Shown piece after piece: positions 32,873 to 41,095 of a stretch of DNA of 43,326 bases. Every line of letters starts with the position of its first letter. Position 1 is the first letter of the stretch. The translations under genes and the position numbers were made by a program. Source of the stretch: Ralstonia mannitolilytica (GTDB lineage Bacteria; Pseudomonadota; Gammaproteobacteria; Burkholderiales; Burkholderiaceae); contig NZ_CAJPVG010000019.1 of assembly GCF_905397375.1 (NCBI RefSeq), forward strand, positions 1-43,326, read 5' to 3'. A model generated the notes under the pieces. The model did no database searches. It was not told where the DNA came from and saw only the letters and a list, made by a program, of their open reading frames with translations.

Positions 32873-33073
32873 ATGGAAGAGTCACTCCCCTCCGTCTTGC
32901 TGGCTGCCTGCGCGCTGGTGCTCGTGTTCGAGGGCATCCTGCCGTTCGTGGCGCCGCAGGCCTGGCGCCGTGCTTTCCAGATGCTGACCGAGCTGCCCGA
33001 TGAAAAGCTGCGCGTGGTTGGCCTGGTGTCGATGGCGGCGGGGCTGATCCTGCTGCGGCTGCTGCATCGCTAG
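32873..33073 (+). CDS. DUF2065 family small membrane protein (YjeT-like)
   Basis: 66 residues: a short N-terminus MEESLPSVLLAACALVLVFE with a first hydrophobic span (~5-24), PQAWRRAFQMLTELPDEKLR, then a second span ending LILLRLLHR. This is the length and pattern of the two-helix YjeT/DUF2065 inner-membrane proteins, found after hflC in E. coli as well. Function is unknown. No ribosome site is evident; a TTG at 32849 in the same frame lies in the terminator and is rejected. hisZ begins 58 bp downstream. Confidence 0.88.
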   Translation: MEESLPSVLLAACALVLVFEGILPFVAPQAWRRAFQMLTELPDEKLRVVGLVSMAAGLILLRLLHR

Positions 33074-33131
33074 CCAACTTCCTGCCTTTTCACGAATTTC
33101 CGCTGACCCTCGATTCCCGAGCGAGACCGCC

Positions 33132-34295
33132 ATGCCGACCAATTGGTTGCTGCCTGAATCCATTGCCGACGTGCTGCCTTCCGAGGCGCGCAAGATTGAA
33201 GAGTTGCGCCGCCGCATGCTCGACCTGTTCCGCACCTACGGCTACGAGCTCGTCATGCCACCGATGCTGGAGTACATCGAGTCGCTGCTCTCGGGCACCG
33301 GCCACGATCTGGATCTGAAGACCTTCAAGCTCGTCGATCAGCTTTCGGGACGCACGATTGGCTTGCGCGCCGACATCACGCCGCAGGTCGCCCGTATCGA
33401 TGCCCACCTACTGAACCGCGCCGGCGTGACGCGCCTCTGCTATGCAGGGTCCGTGCTCCATACGCGTCCGAGCGGCTTCCACGTCACGCGCGAGCCGCTG
33501 CAGATCGGCGCCGAAATCTACGGGCACGCCGGTCTGGAAGCCGACCTGGAAATCCAGGATCTGATGCTGGCCGCGCTGTCGGCGGCCGGCTTGGCGGACG
33601 TGCGTCTGGATCTGTGCCATGTGGGTGTGGTCGCGGCCTTGCTCGAGCAATCTCCCGTGGCGTCCAGCATGCGGGATGATCTGTTCGCCGCGCTCGCGTC
33701 CAAGGACGCGCCGGCGCTGCGTGCCGTTACGGCGGAGTTGCCGGTCGCGCAACGCGATGCGATCAACCTGCTGCCGTCCCTGTACGGCGGGCTCGATGTG
33801 CTCGATCTGGCACGTAAGCGGCTGCCGCCCCTCCCGGCGATCAGCCGTGCGCTGGACGATCTGGCGACGCTGGCCGAGCGCGCCGGCGGAGCTACGGTCA
33901 ACATCGACCTGGCCGACCTGCGCGGTTACCACTACCACAGCGGTGTGATGTTCACGGCCTACGTCGCCGGTGTGCCGAACGCCGTGGCGCGCGGCGGCCG
34001 CTACGACAAGGTGGGCCAGGCATTCGGCCGTGCCCGCCCGGCAACCGGCTTCTCGCTGGACTTGCGCGAAGTCGCCGGAATTTCCCCCGTCGAGGCGCGC
34101 GCCGCCGCCATCCACGCACCCTGGTCTGGCGACGCCAAGCTGCGCGAGGCGATTGCCGCGTTGCGTGCGGCCGGCGAGATCGTCATCCAGTCGCTCCCAG
34201 GTCATCCTGAGGATCTGGATGAGTTCGCCTACGACCGCCAACTGGTGGACGAGGGTGGCCGCTGGATCGTCAAGCCCCGCAACGCTTCAGCCTGA
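33132..34295 (+). CDS. hisZ: ATP phosphoribosyltransferase regulatory subunit HisZ
   Basis: 387 residues. It resembles the class II histidyl-tRNA synthetase core (WLLPESIADVLPSEARKIEE, RTYGYELVMPPMLEYIESLL, GRTIGLRADITPQVARIDAH, GVMFTAYVAGV, ARGGRYDKVG) but lacks a C-terminal anticodon domain. HisZ makes the short HisG active and histidine-sensitive at the first step of histidine synthesis. Its presence predicts a short-form HisG elsewhere in the genome. It is 58 bp after the DUF2065 gene and 95 bp before purA; hisZ-purA adjacency is common in betaproteobacteria. Confidence 0.94.
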   Translation: MPTNWLLPESIADVLPSEARKIEELRRRMLDLFRTYGYELVMPPMLEYIESLLSGTGHDLDLKTFKLVDQLSGRTIGLRADITPQVARIDAHLLNRAGVTRLCYAGSVLHTRPSGFHVTREPLQIGAEIYGHAGLEADLEIQDLMLAALSAAGLADVRLDLCHVGVVAALLEQSPVASSMRDDLFAALASKDAPALRAVTAELPVAQRDAINLLPSLYGGLDVLDLARKRLPPLPAISRALDDLATLAERAGGATVNIDLADLRGYHYHSGVMFTAYVAGVPNAVARGGRYDKVGQAFGRARPATGFSLDLREVAGISPVEARAAAIHAPWSGDAKLREAIAALRAAGEIVIQSLPGHPEDLDEFAYDRQLVDEGGRWIVKPRNASA

Positions 34296-34356
34296 AGGTG
34301 TTGCATAACGTTCTGTAAGTACCCTGCAATTTCGGGGAAGCCCCCGGCAACAAGGG

Positions 34357-34362
34357 TAGAAT
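34357..34362 (+). promoter_or_regulatory. purA promoter, -10 box
   Basis: TAGAAT lies 28 nt before the purA ATG. The predicted leader is ~20 nt and has no clear ribosome site. The -35 is poor. Confidence 0.45.
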
Positions 34363-34390
34363 ACGTTTTTAACCCATCTGCAAATTCAAC

Positions 34391-35731
34391 ATGTCCGCAC
34401 CAGCAGTGAGCCAAGGACGCAACGTCGTCGTCATCGGCACCCAGTGGGGTGACGAAGGTAAAGGGAAAATCGTCGATTGGCTGACCGATCATGCGCAAGG
34501 CGTGGTTCGTTTCCAGGGCGGACATAACGCAGGCCACACCCTCATCATCGGCGGCAAGAAGACGATTCTGCGTCTGATTCCATCGGGCATCATGCGCGAT
34601 GGTGTTGCGTGCTATATCGGTAACGGCGTCGTGCTCTCGCCCGAGGCGCTGTTCAAGGAAATCGACGAGCTGGAATCGGCCGGTGTGCAGGTGCAGAACC
34701 GCCTGCGCATTTCCGAAGCGACCAACCTGATCCTCCCGTACCACGTTGCCATCGACAAGGCGCGCGAACTCAAGCGCGGCGCGAGCAAGATCGGCACGAC
34801 CGGCCGCGGTATCGGCCCGGCATACGAGGACAAGGTTGCGCGCCGCGCGCTGCGTGTGCAGGATCTGTTCGACCCGGGCTATTTTGCTGAGCGCCTGCGC
34901 GAGAACCTGGACTTCCACAACTTCGTTCTCACGCAATACCTGAACCATCCGGCACTGGACTTCCAGCAGACGCTGGACGAAATGCTGTCGTACGCGGAAC
35001 GTCTGAAGCCGATGGTGGCTGACGTGTCGGCTGAGCTGTTCGCTGCCAACGCCGCCGGCAAGAACCTGATGTTCGAAGGCGCGCAAGGCACGCTGCTCGA
35101 TATCGACCACGGTACGTATCCGTTCGTCACCTCGAGCAACTGCGTGGCGGGCAACGCCGCTGCCGGCGCCGGCGTGGGTCCGGGCCAACTGCATTACATC
35201 CTTGGCATCACAAAGGCGTACTGCACGCGCGTGGGCTCCGGCCCGTTCCCGAGCGAACTGTATGACGCTGACAACCCGGCGCGTCAGGACCCGATCGGCG
35301 TGCGCCTGGCCAATGTCGGCAAGGAGTTCGGCTCCGTCACGGGCCGCCCGCGCCGCACCGGCTGGCTCGATGCCGCTGCGCTGCGCCGCGCGATCCAGAT
35401 CAACGGTGTGTCGGGCCTGTGCATCACCAAGCTCGACGTGCTCGACGGCCTGGAAACCATCAAGCTGTGTGTCGGCTACACGCTCGACGGCAAGGAGGTC
35501 GACATCCTCCCGCGCGGGTCGGACGCCGTGGCGCGCTGCCAGCCGATCTACGAAGAGTTCCCGGGCTGGAACACCTCCACCTTCGGCCTGAAGGAATGGA
35601 GCGCGCTGCCCGAAACCGCGCAGGCCTACCTGAAGCGCGTCGAAGAAGTGGCCGGCATTCCCATTGCCATGATCTCGACGGGCCCCGATCGCGACGAGAC
35701 CATCCTGCTGCGTCATCCGTACAAGGACTGA
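34391..35731 (+). CDS. purA: Adenylosuccinate synthetase
   Basis: 446 residues. Seen: GTQWGDEGKGKIVDWL (16-31) with catalytic D21, FQGGHNAGHT (41-50) with catalytic H49, GTTGRGIGPAYEDKVARRA, EGAQGTLLDIDHGTYPFVTS, and GSVTGRPRRTGWLD. The enzyme joins IMP and aspartate with GTP in AMP synthesis. ATG 34391 follows a -10 box by 28 nt. A hairpin terminator follows at 35750. The next gene is a purine-type phosphoribosyltransferase, so the pair is functionally linked. Confidence 0.97.
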   Translation: MSAPAVSQGRNVVVIGTQWGDEGKGKIVDWLTDHAQGVVRFQGGHNAGHTLIIGGKKTILRLIPSGIMRDGVACYIGNGVVLSPEALFKEIDELESAGVQVQNRLRISEATNLILPYHVAIDKARELKRGASKIGTTGRGIGPAYEDKVARRALRVQDLFDPGYFAERLRENLDFHNFVLTQYLNHPALDFQQTLDEMLSYAERLKPMVADVSAELFAANAAGKNLMFEGAQGTLLDIDHGTYPFVTSSNCVAGNAAAGAGVGPGQLHYILGITKAYCTRVGSGPFPSELYDADNPARQDPIGVRLANVGKEFGSVTGRPRRTGWLDAAALRRAIQINGVSGLCITKLDVLDGLETIKLCVGYTLDGKEVDILPRGSDAVARCQPIYEEFPGWNTSTFGLKEWSALPETAQAYLKRVEEVAGIPIAMISTGPDRDETILLRHPYKD

Positions 35732-35749
35732 CGCGCGCGTACCGTCCAG

Positions 35750-35778
35750 ATTCGCCCGGTGATTCGCCGGGCGAATTT
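35750..35778 (+). terminator. Terminator after purA
   Basis: Ten-bp perfect stem ATTCGCCCGG (35750-35759) / CCGGGCGAAT (35767-35776), seven-base loop, then TTGCATT. The T-run is short, but the stem is strong. Confidence 0.7.
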
Positions 35779-35820
35779 GCATTGGGCGGCGCGCTTTTGT
35801 TGAACATAGAGAACACGACA

Positions 35821-35836
35821 GCGGCATGCATGCCGC
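35821..35836. repeat. Perfect 16-bp palindrome before the phosphoribosyltransferase gene
   Basis: GCGGCATGCATGCCGC is fully self-complementary and lies 25 bp before the gene's ATG, just upstream of the ribosome site. It suits a dimeric regulator's operator or a leader hairpin that could hide the ribosome site. Confidence 0.6.
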
Positions 35837-35860
35837 CTTTACGTTAGGAAGAGGAACACG

Positions 35861-36433
35861 ATGAACCAGCCGATCAACGACGACGCGCACCTGTGGGTGT
35901 CCTGGGATGACTACCATGGCCTGATTGAACGTCTGGCGCTGGTCGTGCACGAGTCGGGCTGGAAGTTCGACAAGATCCTGTGCCTGGCACGTGGCGGGTT
36001 GCGCGTGGGCGACCAGCTCTCGCGCATCTACGACCTGCCGCTGGCGATCCTGGCGACGAGCAGCTATCGGGAGGCGGCGGGCACGCAGCAGGGCGACCTG
36101 GACATTGCCCAGTACATCACGATGACGCGCGGTGAATTGTCCGGCCGCGTGCTGCTGGTCGACGACCTGGTCGATTCTGGCGTCACGCTGGAGCGCGTCG
36201 GGCGTCACCTGAAGGAGCGTTATCCGGCGGTGACGGAGGTGCGTACCGCCGTGCTGTGGCACAAGGCATGCTCAAAGATCAAACCGGATTACGCCGTGCA
36301 GTTCCTGCCGACCAACCCGTGGATCCACCAGCCGTTCGAGGAATACGACACGCTGCGCCCACACAACCTCGCCGCCTGGATCAAGCGCGGCAAGGCGCGT
36401 ACGGCCGGCAATGGAGAGGCGCCCCCGGTTTGA
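35861..36433 (+). CDS. Phosphoribosyltransferase (purine/xanthine type)
   Basis: 190 residues. The PRPP-binding motif RVLLVDDLVDSGVTL (96-110) is intact, with an N-terminal LWVSWDDYHGLIERLALVV and CLARGGLRVGDQLSR (41-55), and the loop NPWIHQPFEEYDTL near the end. This is the pattern of Gpt-like xanthine/hypoxanthine phosphoribosyltransferases, which salvage purine bases to nucleotides. Exact base preference is not certain. GAGG at 35851-35854 supports ATG 35861. It follows purA after a terminator, and a palindrome sits in its leader. Confidence 0.87.
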   Translation: MNQPINDDAHLWVSWDDYHGLIERLALVVHESGWKFDKILCLARGGLRVGDQLSRIYDLPLAILATSSYREAAGTQQGDLDIAQYITMTRGELSGRVLLVDDLVDSGVTLERVGRHLKERYPAVTEVRTAVLWHKACSKIKPDYAVQFLPTNPWIHQPFEEYDTLRPHNLAAWIKRGKARTAGNGEAPPV

Positions 36434-36760
36434 TTCGGCATTCGGTGGATGTGAGGTTGGAGCGGGAGGGTTGTGCGGCTTGCGTCGTGCGTGCCACTTC
36501 GGTAACCTCACGTCACGGGCTGCAACATTGGCTCGAAACCCGCGCACGGATTGGCTTTGCAGTATCGCCAATTGCAGCGTGCGCGGTCAGTTGAAGCGTG
36601 GCGTGCCTTGATCGATGCGCCAGGCGTCGAACCCACCCAGCGTCTGGGGCTGCTGAGACCGGTGCATCCGGCCGGGCCCCGGCACGATAGCCGAGACACA
36701 ATGCCTCTCGCCCTTCGCGGAATGCCGCGTCAGCTACTGAACAACGATCTGGCTTCGGAA
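36434..36760. other. 327-bp region without a recognised gene
   Basis: Short frames exist on both strands, but none has a ribosome site or a family resemblance. An inverted repeat GTGAGGTT (36451-36458) / AACCTCAC (36504-36511) is present. It borders the 3' side of tRNA-Leu, a place where integrated elements often leave debris, but no integrase or tRNA-end duplicate was seen. Confidence 0.5.
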
Positions 36761-36791
36761 AAGAAAAACGGCGCAACTTGCGTTGCGCCGT
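36761..36791 (-). terminator. Terminator of tRNA-Leu
   Basis: Ten-bp perfect stem ACGGCGCAAC (36768-36777) / GTTGCGCCGT (36782-36791), four-base loop. On the minus strand it is followed by TTTTCTT, and it lies 10 bp after the tRNA 3' end. Confidence 0.92.
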
Positions 36792-36801
36792 TCCTAAACT
36801 C

Positions 36802-36886
<85 letters not shown>

Positions 36887-36910
36887 CGGTGTGCGTGTAC
36901 CGAAGCTGCA

Positions 36911-36939
36911 ATTATTACGGGTTTTAGCGAACCTGTCAA
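36911..36939 (-). promoter_or_regulatory. tRNA-Leu promoter
   Basis: On the minus strand: -35 TTGACA (complement of 36934-36939), 17-bp spacer, -10 AATAAT (complement of 36911-36916). The expected start is ~18 nt before the mature tRNA 5' end. It is the best sigma-70 promoter in the window. Confidence 0.85.
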
Positions 36940-36956
36940 CACTCTAGAAGAAGAAA

Positions 36957-39545
36957 TTGAATCAACCGACTTATCCGATCCCGAGCCGCGAGGAAATCCT
37001 CGGTGTGCTGCGCACGTCGGGATCTCCGCTGTCTGCCACCGATATTGCCAAGGCGCTGTCGGTCACGCGCAAGGAGCACGACGGCTTCATCAAGCGTCTG
37101 ACCGCCATGGAGCGGGATGGTCAGATCGAACTCAACCGCAAGGGACACTACGAACTGGCGCACCAGCCCAACTTCATCGAAGGCCGCGTGATCGGCCACC
37201 GCGACGGCTACGGCTTCTTCGTTCGCGACGATGGCGAGCCCGACATCTTCCTGCCCGAGCGCGAGATGCAGAAGGCCATGCACGGTGACCGCGCCCTCGT
37301 GCGGGCCGTTGGCTACGACCGCCGTGGCCGTTCCGAAGGCCAGATCGTCGAGATCCTGCAGCGGGCGAACAAGCGCATCATCGGCCGCTTGCTTTCCGAG
37401 AACGGCACGCTGGTGGTGGCGCCTGAAGACAAACGCCTGGGCCGCGACATCCTGATCGCTCCCAAGGGGCAGGGCAAGGCCAAGGTGGGCCAGGTCGTGA
37501 GCGTTGAGATCCTGGAATATCCGGATCGCTACGTGCAGCCGATCGGCCGCGTGGTCGAGGTGCTCGGCGAGATCGACGACCCGGGCATGGAGATCGAAAT
37601 CGCCGTGCGCAAGTACGGCGTGCCGCACGAATTCTCCGAGCCGGCGCAACGCGAGGCAGAGGCACTGCCCGACGTGGTGCGCGAATCCGATCTGGCCGGC
37701 CGCATCGACCTGCGCGACGTTCCGCTGGTGACCATCGACGGTGAAGACGCGCGCGACTTTGACGATGCCGTCTATGCAGAGCCCATCAAGATCGGCCGCG
37801 GCAAGGGCTGGCGCCTGATCGTGGCGATTGCGGACGTGTCGCATTACGTCCGGCCGGGGCATCCGCTGGACGCCGATGCGATTGACCGCGCGACTTCGGT
37901 CTACTTCCCGCGCCGCGTGATCCCGATGCTGCCCGAGAAGCTCTCCAACGGCCTGTGCTCGCTGAACCCGGAGGTCGACCGCCTGTGCATGGTGTGCGAT
38001 GCGGTCATCACGGCCAAGGGGCAGATCAAGGCATTCCAGTTCTATCCGGCGGTGATGCATTCGAAGGCGCGCCTGACCTACAACGAGGTCTGGTCGATCC
38101 TGTCGAACGTGAAGGGCCCCGAGGCTGCCAAGCGGGCGCCGCTGGTTCCGCATCTGCAAGACCTGTACGAGCTGTATCAGACGCTGCTCAAGGCGCGACG
38201 CGAGCGTGGCGCGATCGACTTCGACACGACCGAGACGTACATCGTCTGCAACGCGCAGGGCAAGATCGAGCAGATCCTGCCGCGCACGCGCAACGACGCG
38301 CACCGGCTGATCGAAGAGTGCATGCTGACGGCCAACGTCTGCGCCGCTGAAATGCTCGAGAAGTACAAGCACTCTGCGCTGTACCGCGTGCATGCGGGTC
38401 CGACGGAAGAAAAGCTGCAGGCGCTGCGTGCCTTCCTGAAGACGAGCGGTCTGACGCTCGGCGGCGGCGATAAGCCCGAGGCGGCCGACTATGCGGAGCT
38501 GATGGAGAAGATCGCCGCGCGCCCCGACGCGCCGATGCTGCAGACCATGCTGCTGCGCTCGATGCAGCAGGCCGTCTACAGCCCGGACAATATCGGCCAC
38601 TTTGGCCTGGCATACCCGGCCTACGCGCACTTCACCAGTCCGATCCGGCGCTACCCCGATTTGCTCGTGCACCGTGCCATCAAGGCGATCCTGCATCACA
38701 CGCGCTATGTGCCGTCGCTGGCGCCCGGCGTGCAGCTGAACAGTGCGCTCTCGCCCAAGGCGCGCCGCCTGCAGGCCGAGGCCGAGAAGGGCATGCCGGC
38801 CGCCGTCGTGAACAAGGCCAAAGCGGAGGCGATCTGGCACGAGCTCGGCGTCCACTGCTCGGCCAACGAGCGCCGCGCCGACGAGGCTTCGCGCGATGTG
38901 GAAGCATGGCTCAAGTGCTACTTCATGCGCGACAAGCTCGGCAACGAGTTCTCGGGCACCGTCAGCGCCGTCACGTCGTTTGGTATCTTCGTGCAGCTCG
39001 ACGAGCTGTATGTGGAAGGCCTGGTCCACGTGACGGAACTCGGCAGCGACTACTTCCAGTACGACGAGGCACGCAACGAACTGCGCGGCGAGCGGACCGG
39101 CATCCGCTATCGGCTCACAGACCGCGTGCGCGTGCAACTCCTGCGTGTGGACCTCGATGCCCGCAAGATGGATTTCCGTCTGATTCAGGAACCTTCGACC
39201 AAGGCGCTGCGCCCGGCCAAGGTGACGGGAGCGGCCGAAGGCGTCGCGACGCGTCAGCCTGCCGTGGCCACGCCGGCGCCGCCGGTTGGCCGCAAGAAGC
39301 CGCGCCAGCTCGCGGCGCTGCTGGGCGGGACGGCCAAGCCCGAGGAGTCGTTTGACGAGACGCTCGACCGCGTGTTCGAAGAGCAGCCGGTATTCGAGCC
39401 GGGCGCACGCGCGTTGCCGCCGGGCCATGCGCATGCCAAGCCCGCGCGCAAGAAGCAGGCAGCACGCCCCGCCAAGTCCAAGGGCAAGACCGCCGCGCCG
39501 CGCAAGGCCGCGGCCAAGTCTGCGCGCAAGACGAGGGGGCGCTAA
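36957..39545 (+). CDS. rnr: Ribonuclease R
   Basis: 862 residues from TTG 36957, preceded by the purine-rich AGAAGAAGAA; no ATG is near. Order: N-terminal winged helix (~8-75, PIPSREEILGVLRTSGSPL), cold-shock domains (~80-230, GYGFFVRDDGEPDIFLPERE), the RNB catalytic domain with the metal-binding GEDARDFDDAV (262-272), an S1 domain (~655-735, GTVSAVTSFGIFVQLDELYV), and a basic Ala/Lys/Arg-rich tail of roughly 80 residues (ARKKQAARPAKSKGKTAAPR). This 3'-5' exonuclease degrades structured RNA and works in rRNA and tmRNA quality control. The following rlmB gene is 39 bp away with its own -10 box. Confidence 0.96.
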   Translation: MNQPTYPIPSREEILGVLRTSGSPLSATDIAKALSVTRKEHDGFIKRLTAMERDGQIELNRKGHYELAHQPNFIEGRVIGHRDGYGFFVRDDGEPDIFLPEREMQKAMHGDRALVRAVGYDRRGRSEGQIVEILQRANKRIIGRLLSENGTLVVAPEDKRLGRDILIAPKGQGKAKVGQVVSVEILEYPDRYVQPIGRVVEVLGEIDDPGMEIEIAVRKYGVPHEFSEPAQREAEALPDVVRESDLAGRIDLRDVPLVTIDGEDARDFDDAVYAEPIKIGRGKGWRLIVAIADVSHYVRPGHPLDADAIDRATSVYFPRRVIPMLPEKLSNGLCSLNPEVDRLCMVCDAVITAKGQIKAFQFYPAVMHSKARLTYNEVWSILSNVKGPEAAKRAPLVPHLQDLYELYQTLLKARRERGAIDFDTTETYIVCNAQGKIEQILPRTRNDAHRLIEECMLTANVCAAEMLEKYKHSALYRVHAGPTEEKLQALRAFLKTSGLTLGGGDKPEAADYAELMEKIAARPDAPMLQTMLLRSMQQAVYSPDNIGHFGLAYPAYAHFTSPIRRYPDLLVHRAIKAILHHTRYVPSLAPGVQLNSALSPKARRLQAEAEKGMPAAVVNKAKAEAIWHELGVHCSANERRADEASRDVEAWLKCYFMRDKLGNEFSGTVSAVTSFGIFVQLDELYVEGLVHVTELGSDYFQYDEARNELRGERTGIRYRLTDRVRVQLLRVDLDARKMDFRLIQEPSTKALRPAKVTGAAEGVATRQPAVATPAPPVGRKKPRQLAALLGGTAKPEESFDETLDRVFEEQPVFEPGARALPPGHAHAKPARKKQAARPAKSKGKTAAPRKAAAKSARKTRGR

Positions 39546-39572
39546 AACGGCCGGGGAGTGAGGGCGGACGGG

Positions 39573-39578
39573 TACAAT
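39573..39578 (+). promoter_or_regulatory. rlmB promoter, -10 box
   Basis: TACAAT ends 6 nt before the rlmB ATG (39585), so transcription should begin at or just inside the start codon. No ribosome site and no good -35 are present. Confidence 0.5.
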
Positions 39579-39584
39579 CGCGCC

Positions 39585-40337
39585 ATGTCTAAATCCAAAC
39601 TCCTCATCGGCTTTCACGCCGTCACTGCCCGGCTGCGCCACGACGCGAAGTCGATCGACGAAATCTACTTCGAGGCCAACCGCCGCGACCGCCGCATGCA
39701 GGATTTCCTGAAGGCGGCGGAAGCTGCGGGCGTGCGGCTGATTCCCGCAGACAACAATCGTCTGCACGGCATTGCCGGCACCGATCGCCACCAGGGCGTG
39801 GTGGCGAAGGCCGAGGCGCTGTCGCTGGCGCTCAATCTCGATGAACTGCTTGACGGCATCGAAGGCACGCCGCTGCTGCTCGTGCTGGATGGCGTGACGG
39901 ATCCGCACAATCTCGGCGCGTGCCTGCGCGTGGCCGATGCGGCGGGTGCCCATGCCGTGATTGCGCCGAAGGACCGCAGCGTCGGCATCAACGCTACGGT
40001 GGCCAAGGTGGCGAGCGGTGCTGCCGAGACCGTCCCCTACATCACCGTGACGAACCTGGCGCGCACGCTGCGCGAGCTGCAGGAGCGCGGCGTGTGGGTG
40101 ATCGGCACGGCTGACGAAGCTGAACAGGATCTCTACCAGGCGGACTTCAAGGGCCCCATCGCGATCGTGATGGGCGCCGAGGGCGAAGGCATGCGTCGCC
40201 TCACGCGCGAAACGTGCGACACGCTGGTCAGCATCCCGATGGCGGGCAGCGTGGAGAGCCTGAACGTCTCGGTCGCCAGCGGCGTGTGCCTGTTCGAGGC
40301 CGTACGTCAGCGCGCGGCGGCATCTGCCAGGAAGTGA
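39585..40337 (+). CDS. rlmB: 23S rRNA (guanosine(2251)-2'-O)-methyltransferase RlmB
   Basis: 250 residues. SPOUT/SpoU family: N-terminal substrate-binding domain (LLIGFHAVTARLRHD, GTDRHQGVVAKAE), then motif 1 VLDGVTDPHNLGACLR (100-115), motif 2 MGAEGEGMRRLTRETCD, and motif 3 MAGSVESLNVSVASGVCLFE. The knotted C-terminal domain binds SAM. It methylates Gm2251 in the P-loop of 23S rRNA. Pairing with rnr is conserved in E. coli. The start at 39585 gives the usual N-terminus; nine upstream in-frame codons would precede the promoter box. Its stop overlaps the next gene (TGATG). Confidence 0.96.
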   Translation: MSKSKLLIGFHAVTARLRHDAKSIDEIYFEANRRDRRMQDFLKAAEAAGVRLIPADNNRLHGIAGTDRHQGVVAKAEALSLALNLDELLDGIEGTPLLLVLDGVTDPHNLGACLRVADAAGAHAVIAPKDRSVGINATVAKVASGAAETVPYITVTNLARTLRELQERGVWVIGTADEAEQDLYQADFKGPIAIVMGAEGEGMRRLTRETCDTLVSIPMAGSVESLNVSVASGVCLFEAVRQRAAASARK

Positions 40338-41086
40338 TGCGCGCAGACTTGCCGGCCGCACGCGACGCGGCCGCGCTGGCCCAGGCGCAGGCCTGGATCG
40401 GTGCGGCCGAACACGTCATGGTGCTGACGGGTGCGGGCGTGTCGGCGGAATCCGGTGTTCCCACCTTTCGCGATGCGCTGACCGGGCTGTGGTCCCGCTT
40501 CAACCCGGAAGACCTGGCGACCGAGGCCGCGTACCGGAAGCACCCGCGCATGGTGTGGGACTGGTACCAGCAGCGGCGAGAGCGCGTGCTGCAGGCGCAG
40601 CCGAACCCCGCGCATTTGGCGATCGCCGCACTGGCCAAGCGCAAGACGGTGACGCTCGTCACGCAGAACGTGGACGGTCTGCACCAGCGCGCGGGCAGCG
40701 TCGGTGTGGTCGAGCTGCACGGCAACCTGTTCGCCGACAAATGGCTGGGCGGCTGCGGCAAGTGCGATATCGCCACGGCTGAGCCTGGCAGGCCACCGCG
40801 CTGCGCAACGTGCGGTGCGATGCTGCGCCCGGGGGTGGTGTGGTTTGGCGAGCCGCTGCCGCTCGTGGCGAACTACCGTGCGGAAGAGGCGGCCAGCACG
40901 TGCGACGTATGCCTCGTGGTGGGGACGTCCGGCCTCGTGTATCCGGCGGCAGGGTTGCCCGGGCTGGCGAAGGATCACGGCGCCAAGGTCATCGTCGTGA
41001 ATCCCGAGCCGAGCGCCCTCGATGAGACGGCCAATCTGGTGATCCACCAGCCGGCGGGCGTGTGCCTGCCCGCCATGCTGGCTTGA
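40337..41086 (+). CDS. SIR2-family NAD-dependent protein deacylase
   Basis: 249 residues. Seen: NAD site TGAGVSAESGVPTFRD (31-46), TQNVDGLHQRAG (109-120), catalytic H128 in ELHGN, zinc cysteines C140, C143, C156 and C159, and GTSGLVYPAAGLPGLA. In the family, a Tyr and Arg in a YxxR arrangement mark SIRT5/CobB-type enzymes that remove succinyl or malonyl groups; here Y77 and R80 (WYQQR) fit. It removes acyl groups from lysines using NAD+. The ATG overlaps the rlmB stop by one base, so the pair is coupled. It is convergent with tal, 9 bp apart. Confidence 0.92.
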   Translation: MRADLPAARDAAALAQAQAWIGAAEHVMVLTGAGVSAESGVPTFRDALTGLWSRFNPEDLATEAAYRKHPRMVWDWYQQRRERVLQAQPNPAHLAIAALAKRKTVTLVTQNVDGLHQRAGSVGVVELHGNLFADKWLGGCGKCDIATAEPGRPPRCATCGAMLRPGVVWFGEPLPLVANYRAEEAASTCDVCLVVGTSGLVYPAAGLPGLAKDHGAKVIVVNPEPSALDETANLVIHQPAGVCLPAMLA

Positions 41087-41095
41087 GCCGGTTCC

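Noticed and set aside
36936..40361. 1141-codon open frame on the minus strand
   Set aside because: It is antisense to rnr and rlmB, both strong families, and has no domain-like sequence; GC-rich codon bias creates such shadows.
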